A stretch of 64,000 nt of DNA, from assembly GCA_963772515.1 (NCBI GenBank), contig CAVYXC010000002.1, positions 992,001 through 1,056,000 of the forward strand, read 5' to 3'. Of the stretch, positions 26,217 to 34,856 are shown piece by piece (the first letter of the stretch is position 1; each line of letters opens with the position of its first letter). The DNA comes from JAFAHD01 sp963772515 (lineage in GTDB: Bacteria; Vulcanimicrobiota; Vulcanimicrobiia; Eremiobacterales; Eremiobacteraceae). The notes below the pieces were generated by a model. That model saw nothing but the letters and a program-made list of their open reading frames with translations, had not been told where the DNA came from and did no database searches. Position numbers and translations under genes: made by a program.

Positions 26217-28394
26217 TTAGCGCTGTTCGGCGAGCGCTCGCTTGATGCTCAGCTTGACGACGTCGCAGCTAAGCATTCCGCCGGCTTGTTCGAGCACGGC
26301 GCGCACTTCGGGATCGTCGGCGGCGGGGGCCAGCGCATCGACCGCGGCGAGCTGCACGACGACCGGTTGGCTGGCACTAAGCGCCGCCTGAAGGGCTTTG
26401 CGCACCGCCGGCTCCCTGGCGTTCTCCATCAATACGTGGATGATGCTCATCTTCACGCGCGCAGTCGCGGCGCTGTCGAGCGCGTTGATCAGCGCGGCCT
26501 GAGCCGCGGTCTCGTACGACGCGTCGGACAGGGCCTGCACGGCGGCCAACTGCACCGGCTCGGGCTGCGAGGCGAACGCGTCGCCGATCCCTTGCGCCAC
26601 GGGGTCCTCGTGCACTGCTCCGGTCAGCGCCGCGATGATCGCGAGCTTCACCCGAAGAGCGGTCGCGCCCGAGCGCAAAGCATCGAGCAACGCTTCCTGC
26701 TCCTCGACCTCGTGCACGCTTTGGGCGAGCGCTTCCACGGCGACGAGTTTGACGGTGAGCGACGCATCGTTGCGCATCGCGTCCACAAGCGCTGCGCGCG
26801 CCTCGACGCTGTCGGCATGCTCGCCCAGACGCTGGATCGCGATCACCTTTGCCTGCGACGAGAGCGTCGGCAGTTTGGCGGCGAGCAGCGGGATGTTGTC
26901 GGTCTCCTCGGTGCTCGCGGTGTCGGTGTTGCCGGCGTGCGCGGCGTAGCTGTGTGAATCCGCTACGTATTCCGACGAGCCGGCGGCGTAGACGGCAGAG
27001 TCCGCTGCTGCGGTGTTGGCTGGCGGGTTGATCACCTGGTTCGTATCGCTCATCAGCGGCGCATGGCGGGCGGGAGCCGGCGCGAGCGCCGGATGCGCCG
27101 GCGCGACATAGAGCACCTTGATGTGCTTGATGTGATCGTCGAGCATCTTGATGCGCACGTCGATCTGCGCGATCTGACGGGCCGGCGCTTCGTGCCTGCT
27201 GAAGATGAAGTTGCGCGCTCCCACGGCGTTGGAACGCGCAACACTGACGACGCGGTGCACTGCGGTGCCGGCGCGGCGGGCGAATGCCGCCGTGCGAACC
27301 GCTGCCGTGACGGCGGCGCGTGCCGCCGTGTGCCGCGACAGGACGAAGACCTCGGCTACGATGGGTGCCGCATCTGCGCGCTGCGCGACTGCGGCGGGGC
27401 CGGCGGAGTAGGCGGAATCGGGCATCACTGAGACGAGCGGGTTCACGCGCGACGCAGCCCCCAGCGCGCCGGCCATCACCGCACACAATGTGACGGCTGC
27501 GAACCCGGATGCGAATGGGATCGCCCGCCGTTTGGTGTCGAGCAGCCGCTCGATGCGGATCGCGAGCTGGCGTCGCGTCGAGGCGGCTGCCAGGGCGGGC
27601 AGCGCCTGGCGCGTCAGCGCGGTCGCTTCGACTAGGCGCGTCAGACACGCGGCGTATGTCAGCGGTTTGCCGGTCGCGGCGATGACGCGATCGTCGCAGG
27701 CGATCTCGCGCTCGAGCATGAGCTGGCGGCCGATCAGATAGACCGCGGGATTGAAGAAGAGAAGCGCCTCGGCCATGCGCTGGAAGACGTTGGTGTAGTC
27801 ATCCCAGCGTTGAAGGTGGGCAAGCTCGTGCAGCCCAACTTGATCGAGCTCGTCTTCCGAAAGCTGGTCGAGCAGCCGCTCCGGCAGCACGATGACGGGG
27901 TCGAACAGGCCGATCGCCACCGGCATCGGGACCTTGTCCGACACGCACAGCCTGCAGGCGCGCCGGCCGCCCGTCGCCGCAAGCCAGCGCTGCACGCGGT
28001 GCTGATAGAAGACCGACAGCGGCTGCGCCTCTGCCTTGAGCTGCTGCAGCCGGACGTAGCTGGCGATCAGGCGCAGCACGAGAACCGTGGCGACGACATA
28101 CCAGAGCGCGAACAATATCTGGGCAAAGCGCTGCGGCACGGCAACCGCAGGATCGGTCGCACCCGACGCAGGGGGCGGTGTTGCGCCGGCATGCAGCGCG
28201 ATGACCGGCAACACGACGACCGCCAGCAACGCCACGCACCACAGCGCATAGCGCAGCGACGCGTTGGCGCGCGGCGCAAAGCGCAGCACCAGCCACGCTA
28301 GCAATGCGACGCCGAGCGCCTCCCACAAGCTGTTCAAGATCGCGCCGACGCTGACGCGCGCGAACGTTTCCCCGAGCTGCAGCCAGATCTGCAT
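26217..28394 (-). CDS. M56 (BlaR1-type) membrane metalloprotease with C-terminal HEAT repeats
   Basis: 725 residues. The N-terminal third has membrane helices and the zinc motif H-E-L-A-H in GLHELAHLQRWDD, followed by the distal ligand region REIACDDRV, as in BlaR1/MecR1. A further membrane segment lies near residue 310. After a low-complexity linker rich in Ala, Ser and Thr, the last 240 residues form about six HEAT-like helical repeats of the type V-K-L-A-V-E-A-L. No penicillin-binding sensor domain is present, so HEAT repeats replace it. ATG 28394 overlaps the BlaI stop (TGATG); GTG 28397 is the alternative. Likely job: signal-dependent cleavage of the BlaI repressor encoded directly upstream. 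Confidence 0.88.
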   Translation of the reverse strand: MQIWLQLGETFARVSVGAILNSLWEALGVALLAWLVLRFAPRANASLRYALWCVALLAVVVLPVIALHAGATPPPASGATDPAVAVPQRFAQILFALWYVVATVLVLRLIASYVRLQQLKAEAQPLSVFYQHRVQRWLAATGGRRACRLCVSDKVPMPVAIGLFDPVIVLPERLLDQLSEDELDQVGLHELAHLQRWDDYTNVFQRMAEALLFFNPAVYLIGRQLMLEREIACDDRVIAATGKPLTYAACLTRLVEATALTRQALPALAAASTRRQLAIRIERLLDTKRRAIPFASGFAAVTLCAVMAGALGAASRVNPLVSVMPDSAYSAGPAAVAQRADAAPIVAEVFVLSRHTAARAAVTAAVRTAAFARRAGTAVHRVVSVARSNAVGARNFIFSRHEAPARQIAQIDVRIKMLDDHIKHIKVLYVAPAHPALAPAPARHAPLMSDTNQVINPPANTAAADSAVYAAGSSEYVADSHSYAAHAGNTDTASTEETDNIPLLAAKLPTLSSQAKVIAIQRLGEHADSVEARAALVDAMRNDASLTVKLVAVEALAQSVHEVEEQEALLDALRSGATALRVKLAIIAALTGAVHEDPVAQGIGDAFASQPEPVQLAAVQALSDASYETAAQAALINALDSAATARVKMSIIHVLMENAREPAVRKALQAALSASQPVVVQLAAVDALAPAADDPEVRAVLEQAGGMLSCDVVKLSIKRALAEQR

Positions 28395-28780
28395 CACGTG
28401 TTCTCCCTGGTGCGTTCGATGAGACGTTTAAGGCGCTGCAGCTCCTGCTCGTCGATGTTCTCTTCCTCGAGCAGGCGCAGCGCGAGCAATCCGGGGGAAT
28501 TATCGAAGAACCGGTTGGCGAGCTGTTGGGCCGCGTTGCGGATGGCTTCATCGCGCTCGATCAGCGGGTGATAGACAAACGCGCGACCTGACTCGGAGTG
28601 AGCGACGTAGCCCTTCGTCTCCAAGATGCGCAACGTGGTGAGCACCGTGCTATACGCGAGCGCGGTGTCATCGGGCAGACCGGCGAGTACTTCGCCGACG
28701 GTCGCCGAGCGTTTCTCCCACAGCACCTGCATCAGGCGCAGTTCCGCCTCGGTCAGCGTGGGAGATTTTTTCCGGGCCAA
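28394..28780 (-). CDS. BlaI/MecI/CopY-family transcriptional repressor
   Basis: 128 residues: winged helix with T-E-A-E-L-R-L-M-Q-V-L-W-E and the recognition region A-Y-S-T-V-L-T-T-L-R-I-L-E-T-K-G, then a helical dimerisation tail. It starts at TTG 28780 with GGGAGG five bases upstream. Family members repress their own operon and are inactivated by a partner M56 protease, encoded next. The promoter region has two nearly identical AT-rich sites, probable operators. Which stress it senses cannot be told; no beta-lactamase gene is in the window. Confidence 0.92.
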   Translation of the reverse strand: MARKKSPTLTEAELRLMQVLWEKRSATVGEVLAGLPDDTALAYSTVLTTLRILETKGYVAHSESGRAFVYHPLIERDEAIRNAAQQLANRFFDNSPGLLALRLLEEENIDEQELQRLKRLIERTRENT

Positions 28781-28800
28781 AGCGACCTCCCGGCTAGAAT

Positions 28801-28870
28801 ATTAAGGAATTAATAGCTCAGCGATACTGTACTACGGGCGCGGATGCCTTGTCAACTAAGAAATTAATAG
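28801..28870 (-). promoter_or_regulatory. blaI-M56 promoter with two repeated operator-like sites
   Basis: On the minus strand -35 TTGACA (28850-28855), 18-bp spacer, -10 TACAGT (28826-28831). Plus-strand 16-mers ATTAAGGAATTAATAG (28801-28816) and ACTAAGAAATTAATAG (28855-28870) match at 14 of 16 positions and flank the -10/-35 core. They are AT-rich islands in GC-rich DNA. Confidence 0.75.
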
Positions 28871-28892
28871 ATGCCAAAAATGCGGCCTGTTT

Positions 28893-29525
28893 CTAAAGTG
28901 CTTGGCGGGCCAAGTCACTGCGAAGTCCGTCAAGATGTTCGCTGTAGTTGCCGCGCACCAGGCGCGGGAGTCCGTCGCGAAAGGCGATCTCGGTTATCGC
29001 TGCATTATCGCTCTTGAGCGACGAGAAGCGCGTCACAGGCTGCCCGCCGGCCCACAACGTCGCAAGGCGGATGATGACGTCGTGCGTGCACACGACAAGC
29101 GGCGTGTTGCGCGAAGCGACGTCTCCCACGAACGACTCGAAGCGCGCCTGCACCTGTTCGAGATTCTCACCGTTGGGAAACCGAACCGCCTGCGGGGACG
29201 TCTGCCAGCGCTCGAGCGACTCCGGCCAACGCGCCGCGATCTCCGTGCGCAAAAGCCCTTCCCAATCGCCGTGCGAGATCTCGACCAGGCGCTCGTCGAG
29301 CGCGACCGGCAGGTCGCACGCCGCGCCGATGAGCTCGGCGGTCCGGCGCGCCCGAGCGAGAGGGCTCGACACGATCGCGCCCGGCCGCTCGTGCGCGGCC
29401 AATCGCTGCGCGACGGCCCGCGCCTGGCGCTCGCCGAGTTGCGATAATGGCGGATCTTGACGGCCCTGAAAGCGGCCCTCGACGTTCCACGTCGATTCGC
29501 CGTGGCGCACGAAGAGCAGCGTCAC
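28893..29525 (-). CDS. Histidine phosphatase family protein (phosphoglycerate mutase-like)
   Basis: 210 residues. The catalytic start L-F-V-R-H-G-E-S-T-W-N contains the phosphorylated His. E-I-S-H-G-D-W-E-G gives the acid, and V-C-T-H-D-V-I-I-R holds the second His. GTG 29525 overlaps the serA stop (GTGA). The coupling to phosphoglycerate dehydrogenase raises the possibility that it is a phosphoserine phosphatase of the PspA type, completing serine synthesis, but the fold is shared by many phosphatases and this is an inference from position. Confidence 0.88.
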   Translation of the reverse strand: MTLLFVRHGESTWNVEGRFQGRQDPPLSQLGERQARAVAQRLAAHERPGAIVSSPLARARRTAELIGAACDLPVALDERLVEISHGDWEGLLRTEIAARWPESLERWQTSPQAVRFPNGENLEQVQARFESFVGDVASRNTPLVVCTHDVIIRLATLWAGGQPVTRFSSLKSDNAAITEIAFRDGLPRLVRGNYSEHLDGLRSDLARQAL

Positions 29526-31105
29526 AGCTCGATGGCGCGCGCGTCGTGCAGTTCGCCGATGTCGCGCAGCTTATCGAGGACGCCCGCACCGGGCGCGCGA
29601 TCGACGCCCAACACCATCAGGGCTTGCCCGTCGTCGCGGCGCGCGACGTTCATCGTCGAGATGTTCAGGGCCGCTTCGCCGAGGATGGTGCCGGCTTTGC
29701 CGACGATGCCCGGCACGTCTGAGTGGCGCGTCAGGATGATGTGGCCGCGTGGGGCGAGGTCGATCTCGAAGCCGTCGACGTCGACCAGCCGCAGCTGTTC
29801 GCCGTGCACCACCGTGCCCGCAAGCGACGTCCGTCCGCCGCGCACGGTGAGGGCCCCGGCGAAACCGCGTTCGCATGGCGCTGCCAGAGTCTCGACGGCG
29901 ATCCCCATCTCGGCCGCGATCTGGTGCGAGTTCACGACCGAGACGCGCCGGTCGGTCACGCCGCGCAGCAGGCCGACCAAAAAGGCCGCAGTGAACGGCC
30001 GCGGGTCGTAGTCCGAGAGCTCACCTTCGAATGTGAGCGAGAAGGCGGGCAGGGTCGGTTCATCGGAGATCTGGGCGTAGGCGCGGCCGAGCACCGCGGC
30101 CAGCTCGACGAACGGCCGCATCGCGGATGACGGCGCGACCGGAGCGTTGACCGAGCCGGATGGCGGATGACCCGCGAGCACTGCGAGCACGTCGCGGCAC
30201 AGGTCCGCGGCGATGCGTGCCTGCGCCTCGTGCGTCGAACCGGCGAGATGCGGCGTGGCGAACACTTTGGGATGGTGCAGCAGTCGCCACACCGGCGCAT
30301 CGGCAGGCGGCGGCTCGCCGCGCACCACGTCGAGGGCTGCCCCCGCCAGATGGCCTGCATCGAGCGCCTCCAACAGCGCCTCTTCGACGACGAGGCCGCC
30401 GCGCGCGCAGTTGATCAATCGGGCGCTGGACTTCATCAAGCCGAGCTCCCGCTGGCCGATGAGGCCTTGGGTCTGCGGCGTCAGCGGCGCGTGCAGCGTG
30501 ACGAAGTCGGCACGGACCAGGAGGTCGTCGAGCGCCACGAGTTTGGCGCCCAGCGCCTCCGCTCGCGCCTCGCTGACGAACGAGTCGTGCGCGATCAGCA
30601 CCATGCCGAACGAACGGGCGCGCGCGGCGACCGCGGCCCCGATCCGCCCCAGACCGATCACGCCTAGCGTCTTGCCTGCGAGCTCGGACCCGAGCAGCCC
30701 CTTCGCGCTCCAGCGCCCTTCGCTGACGCGATTGTGACCCTCGGCCAAGTGCCGGCAGAGCGCGAGCATGACCGCCATGGTGTGTTCTGCGGTCGCCAGC
30801 GTGCTCGCGTCAGGCGTATTGAGCACCACGATGCCTTGGCGCGTCGCCGCCGCGACGTCGATCGCGTCTACGCCGACGCCGGCCCGGCCAACGACGCGCA
30901 GCGCGGGCGCACCAGCGAGCATTTCGGCGTCGACCTTGGTCTTGCTGCGCACGATGAGCCCGTCGACGTCGTGCAGGAGCGATCTGAGCTGGGACGGGGC
31001 CGCGTCGAACGCCTCGCGCACCTCGACGCCGCCGTCGCGCAGCACGGCGACGCCCTCGGGAGCGAGCGGTTCCGCGACGAGCACGGTCGGTTGGCGCTGC
31101 GGCAT
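29522..31105 (-). CDS. serA: D-3-phosphoglycerate dehydrogenase, long form
   Basis: First step of serine synthesis: NAD-dependent oxidation of 3-phosphoglycerate. About 527 residues, the long form: substrate and NAD domains (G-V-I-G-L-G-R-I-G; N-C-A-R-G-G-L-V; A-T-P-H-L-A-G-S-T with the catalytic His), an intervening allosteric domain, and a C-terminal ACT domain (I-I-L-T-R-H-S-D-V-P-G-I-V-G-K-A-G). Start ATG 31105 (M-P-Q-R-Q-P-T-V-L-V) is preferred to a TTG 14 codons upstream, though neither has a clear Shine-Dalgarno. Serine feedback via ACT is known for the family. It is divergent from amtB. Confidence 0.93.
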   Translation of the reverse strand: MPQRQPTVLVAEPLAPEGVAVLRDGGVEVREAFDAAPSQLRSLLHDVDGLIVRSKTKVDAEMLAGAPALRVVGRAGVGVDAIDVAAATRQGIVVLNTPDASTLATAEHTMAVMLALCRHLAEGHNRVSEGRWSAKGLLGSELAGKTLGVIGLGRIGAAVAARARSFGMVLIAHDSFVSEARAEALGAKLVALDDLLVRADFVTLHAPLTPQTQGLIGQRELGLMKSSARLINCARGGLVVEEALLEALDAGHLAGAALDVVRGEPPPADAPVWRLLHHPKVFATPHLAGSTHEAQARIAADLCRDVLAVLAGHPPSGSVNAPVAPSSAMRPFVELAAVLGRAYAQISDEPTLPAFSLTFEGELSDYDPRPFTAAFLVGLLRGVTDRRVSVVNSHQIAAEMGIAVETLAAPCERGFAGALTVRGGRTSLAGTVVHGEQLRLVDVDGFEIDLAPRGHIILTRHSDVPGIVGKAGTILGEAALNISTMNVARRDDGQALMVLGVDRAPGAGVLDKLRDIGELHDARAIEL

Positions 31106-31177
31106 CCGCTGGCGTTCGTCGAAAGCGCGCGCTTCACTCTTCGACAAAGGTCGAAAGCATTTCGCACGCGCCCGCCT

Positions 31178-31198
31178 TATACTGTAGTCCCAAGGAGG
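31178..31198 (+). promoter_or_regulatory. amtB -10 box and Shine-Dalgarno
   Basis: TATACT (31178-31183) and AAGGAGG (31192-31198), eight bases before the TTG start. I see no good -35 at the right distance, so an activator-dependent or extended promoter is possible. Confidence 0.5.
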
Positions 31199-31206
31199 GT
31201 GCGCTC

Positions 31207-32457
31207 TTGCACACGATCAACGCGGGCGACACCGCTTGGGTGCTCGCCTCCGCCGCCTTGGTGATGCTCATGACGCCCGCCGTCGGGTTCTTCTACGGCG
31301 GGCTCGTTCGTCGCAAGAACGTGCTCGCGACGATCATGCACAGTTTCTTCATCTTATGTCTGGTCAGCGTGCAGTGGGCGCTGTGGGGCTATACGCTCGC
31401 CTTCGGCCCGGATGCGAATTTCCTCGGATATTTCCACGGCATCATCGGCGGCCTGCAATGGCTGGGATTGCAAGGCGTCGGCCAAGCGCCGTCGTCGTAT
31501 GCGCCGACGGTTCCGGCGCTCGCCTTTTGCGTGTTCCAGATGATGTTCGCGGTCATCACTCCGGCGCTCATCTCAGGCGGGTTCGCGGAGCGCAAGCACT
31601 TCAAAGCGTTCGTCATCTTCACGCTGTTGTGGGCGACCTTCGTGTACGACCCGATCGCGCATTGGGTGTGGGGACAGGGCGGCTGGCTCAACAAGCTCGG
31701 CACGCTGGATTTCGCCGGCGGCACCGTGGTGCACATCACGTCGGGCGTGTCGGCGCTCGTCGCCGCATTCATCCTCGGGCGGCGCATCGGCGTGGCGCCC
31801 GAGCGCAACACCGAACCGCACAACATGACGATGGTCGTGCTCGGGGCATCGCTCGTGTGGTTCGGGTGGTTCGGGTTTAACGCCGGGTCCGCGCTTGCGG
31901 CCAATGGGCTCGCGGCGAGCGCGTTCGTCGCGACCAACCTCGCTGCGGCCATGGGCGCGCTCACCTGGATGACGATCCACTGGTGGCGCAAAGGCAGCCC
32001 GAGCGTGCTCGGCGCTGCCGCGGGATGTGTGGCCGGCCTGGTCGCCGTGACGCCCGCATGCGGCTTTGTGACGCCCGCCGGCGCGATCCTGATCGGCTTC
32101 GGCGCTGGGGTCGTCTGCTACATCGCCATCCAGTGGCGCGAGCGCATGCATCACGTTGATGACTCGCTCGACGTGTGGGCCGTGCACGGCATCGGAGGCA
32201 CATGGGGTGCACTGGCGACCGGCCTGTTCGCCACCGTCGCGGTCAACGCTGCCGGCGCTAACGGCCTGTTCGCCGGCAACCCGCATCAGCTCGCGGTGCA
32301 AGCCATCGCGGTCGCGGTCTCGTGGGTCTACGCCGGCGGCATGACCTTCGCGATCCTCAAGGCGATTGAGCGCTTCATCCCGCTGCGCGTGTCGCAGGGA
32401 GAAGAAGAACGCGGCTTGGACGTCTCGCAGCACGCCGAGGTCGCGTACCAAATGTAG
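31207..32457 (+). CDS. amtB: Ammonium transporter
   Basis: 416 residues with 11 membrane helices of the Amt/MEP/Rh family. It contains D-F-A-G-G-T-V-V-H with the first pore histidine and D-V-W-A-V-H-G-I-G-G-T-W-G with the second. The start is TTG 31207, set by a strong AAGGAGG. There is no signal peptide, unlike many proteobacterial Amt proteins, and no glnK/glnB neighbour to regulate it. The C-terminal tail (E-E-E-R-G-L-D-V-S-Q-H) is the usual cytoplasmic PII contact region. A palindromic repeat begins one base after the stop. Confidence 0.95.
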   Translation: MHTINAGDTAWVLASAALVMLMTPAVGFFYGGLVRRKNVLATIMHSFFILCLVSVQWALWGYTLAFGPDANFLGYFHGIIGGLQWLGLQGVGQAPSSYAPTVPALAFCVFQMMFAVITPALISGGFAERKHFKAFVIFTLLWATFVYDPIAHWVWGQGGWLNKLGTLDFAGGTVVHITSGVSALVAAFILGRRIGVAPERNTEPHNMTMVVLGASLVWFGWFGFNAGSALAANGLAASAFVATNLAAAMGALTWMTIHWWRKGSPSVLGAAAGCVAGLVAVTPACGFVTPAGAILIGFGAGVVCYIAIQWRERMHHVDDSLDVWAVHGIGGTWGALATGLFATVAVNAAGANGLFAGNPHQLAVQAIAVAVSWVYAGGMTFAILKAIERFIPLRVSQGEEERGLDVSQHAEVAYQM

Positions 32458-32477
32458 CGGTCGAATTTATTCGACCG
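32458..32477. repeat. 20-bp palindrome, copy 5
   Basis: CGGTCGAATTTATTCGACCG, directly abutting the amtB stop and preceded by TGTAG. Confidence 0.9.
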
Positions 32478-32547
32478 TCGGACCCTTGTCGCACGCACGA
32501 AGCAGAACACTCGACACGTGCACATAGGCCGGGCCGCCCCGAAGCTC

Positions 32548-32553
32548 TAGAAT
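32548..32553 (+). promoter_or_regulatory. -10 box six bases before a small ORF (leaderless)
   Basis: TAGAAT followed by six bases and ATG 32560. The -35 region (around TAGGCC) is poor. Confidence 0.45.
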
Positions 32554-32559
32554 AAGCCT

Positions 32560-32652
32560 ATGGAAATGGCCGCATCCTTCGCCGCATTCGCCTTGCTCCT
32601 CGCCGGCTGGCTGGCGCTGGGCGGGCGGCGGCCAGCCGCCGAGGCAGAATAG
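32560..32652 (+). CDS. Putative 30-residue membrane microprotein
   Basis: MEMAASFAAFALLLAGWLAL, then a short basic and Ala/Glu-rich tail ending in TAG. It is a single hydrophobic helix with a cytoplasmic R-R. It has a -10 box at leaderless distance and a hairpin terminator four bases after its stop, so it looks like a complete tiny transcription unit. No homologue is known to me; chance occurrence cannot be excluded at this length. Confidence 0.45.
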   Translation: MEMAASFAAFALLLAGWLALGGRRPAAEAE

Positions 32653-32655
32653 AAA

Positions 32656-32677
32656 AAGCGCGCCGACCGGCGCGCTT
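32656..32677. terminator. Hairpin terminator, probably bidirectional
   Basis: Perfect 9-bp stem AAGCGCGCC/GGCGCGCTT with loop GACC, A-rich before and T-rich after. It lies between the microprotein and the minus-strand secreted-protein gene, whose stop is at 32696. Confidence 0.75.
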
Positions 32678-32695
32678 CTTCGTTTGTGCCCGGGA

Positions 32696-33388
32696 CTACA
32701 TGCCGCCGGAGGCGGACTTGCTCGGCTGTACGTTCGGGTTGAAGTCCGCGAACGCGCCGAGCGGATTGGGCACGAGCCAGACCTCCAGATCCCAGATAGC
32801 CGGATACTCAAACGCGAACGCGACCTGGCTCGCATCCTTGGCCTTGCCGATCTTGACGATATCCGCGGCGGTCGGGTTGGTCAGCGGCACGCCGTATTTC
32901 GCCGCGGTCTTGGGGCCATAGCCGCCGTACATCACCGTGCCGCCCGTCTGCTTCACGCCGAAATGCGCGTGCTGCTCGATCGTCTGGAAGCGCGAGGCCG
33001 AAACTCCCCACATCGTCGGCGCCTTCGCCGAATCCGCTTGGAGAACGGAGAAGTCCGCGCCTATCAGACGGCCATTCACGTCGTACCAGAGCTGCGCCGG
33101 GTGCTGCGGATCGCTCTTCCAGTATGACGTGTTCACCCAGCTGATCGCGCCCGTCTCGTCCTCATTGTTATAACGGAAGTAGCCGCCAGCTGCCGCCGCT
33201 TTGGTCGTCGCAAAGCGCGCCTGGAGATCGCGCGTGACCGTGTCGACGAACGTCCTCTCCGACGGAGAGAGCGGCGTCACCGGCGTCGGCGCCGGTGTCG
33301 GCGTCCCCATCGCGGCGCCGAGGCCGGCAGCCGGCAGAAACAAGCAGGCGCACGCGGCGAGTATGATTCCAAAATTGTGTTTTTGCAT
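32696..33388 (-). CDS. Secreted protein of unknown function
   Basis: 230 residues with a signal peptide (FGIILAACACLFLPAAGLGAAMG) followed by a Pro/Thr linker. The mature part has repeated aromatic and Asn-rich stretches: G-G-Y-F-R-Y-N-N-E-D-E-T-G-A-I-S-W-V-N, Q-L-W-Y-D-V-N-G-R-L-I-G-A-D-F, and F-E-Y-P-A-I-W-D-L-E-V-W-L-V-P-N-P. ATG 33388 is chosen at the signal peptide; upstream in-frame starts overlap the divergent gene. I do not recognise a domain. The gene ends at the shared hairpin terminator. Confidence 0.75.
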   Translation of the reverse strand: MQKHNFGIILAACACLFLPAAGLGAAMGTPTPAPTPVTPLSPSERTFVDTVTRDLQARFATTKAAAAGGYFRYNNEDETGAISWVNTSYWKSDPQHPAQLWYDVNGRLIGADFSVLQADSAKAPTMWGVSASRFQTIEQHAHFGVKQTGGTVMYGGYGPKTAAKYGVPLTNPTAADIVKIGKAKDASQVAFAFEYPAIWDLEVWLVPNPLGAFADFNPNVQPSKSASGGM

Positions 33389-33449
33389 AAGGCCCGTAGC
33401 GTTCACAGACACGAGGTCCGGCCCCTTCACCGTCGAAAGCGCGCGCACC

Positions 33450-34139
33450 ATGCACCCCTGTGAGGCGTGCACCGGCGAGTGCTGCAAGGTCTACTTCGTC
33501 AATCTGAGCGGCTTCGACGTCTGGAAGATCGCGAGCGGCACGAAGCTCGCTCCCCACCAGTTCGTCACCATCGCGCAGGAGAGCGAGGCGACCGGCATCG
33601 GCTTCAAGCTCGATGCCACCAAGATGACGTTCGCCATGGTGCTTGCGAAAAACCCTGGACGCGACGGCACACAGCAGTGCTCGTTCCTGATGGAGTTCGG
33701 CGACGGAGTATGCCGTTGCGGGATCTACCCGTTGCGCCCATCGGCATGCCGGGTTTTCCCCGCTCGGCTGCGCGAGGGTGCTGTCGCATTTCGCGACGAT
33801 ATCGTCTGCCCGAAAGATTCGTTCAGCGTCGACGGTATCGATGAGCCGGCGTGGCGCATGTCGCTGCTGCGCAGCCAAATGGAATGGGCCGTCTATGCGC
33901 GGGTGGTGCATCGCTGGAACGAGATCGCCGGACGCGTGCCGCGCGGCGAGATGCGCACGCCTGAGGAATATTACGCCTTCCTCATAGAGCGCTACGACAA
34001 GCTCGCCGAGATCGAGAGCGATCTCTCGCCGCACGAGCTCGATGCCGTCGTGAGCCGTTGGGGACAGCGGGAAAGCGAGGGCGCCGCCAGTGCGCCCTGG
34101 GAGCGTTTCCTCGCACGCGCGGAGGCCGCCATCGCCTGA
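33450..34139 (+). CDS. YkgJ-family cysteine cluster protein
   Basis: 229 residues. The family signature opens the protein: C-E-A-C-T-G-E-C-C, then C-S-F-L, C-R-C-G-I-Y-P-L-R-P-S-A-C-R-V-F-P and a later C-P. Such clusters are thought to bind zinc or an iron-sulfur centre; function is unknown. The C-terminal 90 residues are helical and Arg/Glu-rich. ATG 33450 begins directly with the cluster. There is no Shine-Dalgarno, and 61 bases separate it from the divergent secreted-protein gene. Confidence 0.85.
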   Translation: MHPCEACTGECCKVYFVNLSGFDVWKIASGTKLAPHQFVTIAQESEATGIGFKLDATKMTFAMVLAKNPGRDGTQQCSFLMEFGDGVCRCGIYPLRPSACRVFPARLREGAVAFRDDIVCPKDSFSVDGIDEPAWRMSLLRSQMEWAVYARVVHRWNEIAGRVPRGEMRTPEEYYAFLIERYDKLAEIESDLSPHELDAVVSRWGQRESEGAASAPWERFLARAEAAIA

Positions 34140-34150
34140 CGCGGCAGGTA

Positions 34151-34168
34151 TTCAAACAGGCGTTTCAA
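34151..34168. promoter_or_regulatory. Operator-like quasi-palindrome upstream of the TetR gene
   Basis: TTCAAAC-AGGC-GTTTCAA: six of seven arm positions pair. It lies 14 bases upstream of the TetR start codon, a position suited to autorepression of the efflux operon. Confidence 0.6.
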
Positions 34169-34181
34169 ATGTCTGTTAGAG

Positions 34182-34856
34182 ATGAAGACGCGAACCAGGC
34201 CTCTCGCACCGCAACGGCACCGGGCAGTGCCTTCGTTTGCCGAACGCCGGCGCCATGAATTGCTTGACGCCGCGACCGAGGTGTTCGCCGAGCGCGGCTA
34301 TCATGCGGCCACGATCCGCGAGATCTGCCGGCGCGCGGGCGCCAACATCGCGTCGATCAACTACCATTTCGGTGACAAGCTAGCGCTCTATACCGAGGTC
34401 TTGCGCCGCGCCGCCGGCGCGGCGGGGCACGACGCCGCGCGCGCGATTCTGCGGGCGGGCGTGCCGCCCGAGCGTGCGTTGCGCGCCGTGATTCGGGCGA
34501 TGGTCGAAGGGTTGTACGGACGCGATCGCCCGACGGTGTCGTTCCGCCTCATGCGGCACGAGCTCGTGCAGCCGACCCCTGCGCTCGTGCATGTCGTCGA
34601 CGAGGTCGTGCGCCCGAACTACGACCGTTTACGCGCGACGGTCGGCGCGATGATGGGATTCGCGCCGGATCACGAGACGACGAGGTTATGCGTGCACAGC
34701 ATCATGGGCCAGATACTGTTCTATCCGCAAGCAGGCCCGGTGCTCGCCAAACTGTGGCCGCAGATGAAGATGACGCCCCAACGATTGGACCAGATCGCCG
34801 AGCACATCGCGGATTTCTCGCTTTCCTACATCCAGCGCGCCGGAGCACGCCCATGA
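34182..34856 (+). CDS. TetR-family repressor, CecR (YbiH)-like
   Basis: 224 residues. The N-terminal helix-turn-helix is R-R-H-E-L-L-D-A-A-T-E-V-F with Y-H-A-A-T-I-R-E-I-C-R-R-A-G-A-N-I-A-S-I-N-Y-H-F. The ligand domain (F-R-L-M-R-H-E-L-V-Q-P-T-P-A-L) resembles the CerR/CecR C-terminal family. In E. coli, cecR sits upstream of ybhGFSR, an efflux operon it controls; the same gene order follows here (HlyD-like, ATPase, permease), each with ATGA or GTGA overlaps. The operator-like site just upstream fits autoregulation. The inducer is unknown. Confidence 0.88.
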   Translation: MKTRTRPLAPQRHRAVPSFAERRRHELLDAATEVFAERGYHAATIREICRRAGANIASINYHFGDKLALYTEVLRRAAGAAGHDAARAILRAGVPPERALRAVIRAMVEGLYGRDRPTVSFRLMRHELVQPTPALVHVVDEVVRPNYDRLRATVGAMMGFAPDHETTRLCVHSIMGQILFYPQAGPVLAKLWPQMKMTPQRLDQIAEHIADFSLSYIQRAGARP

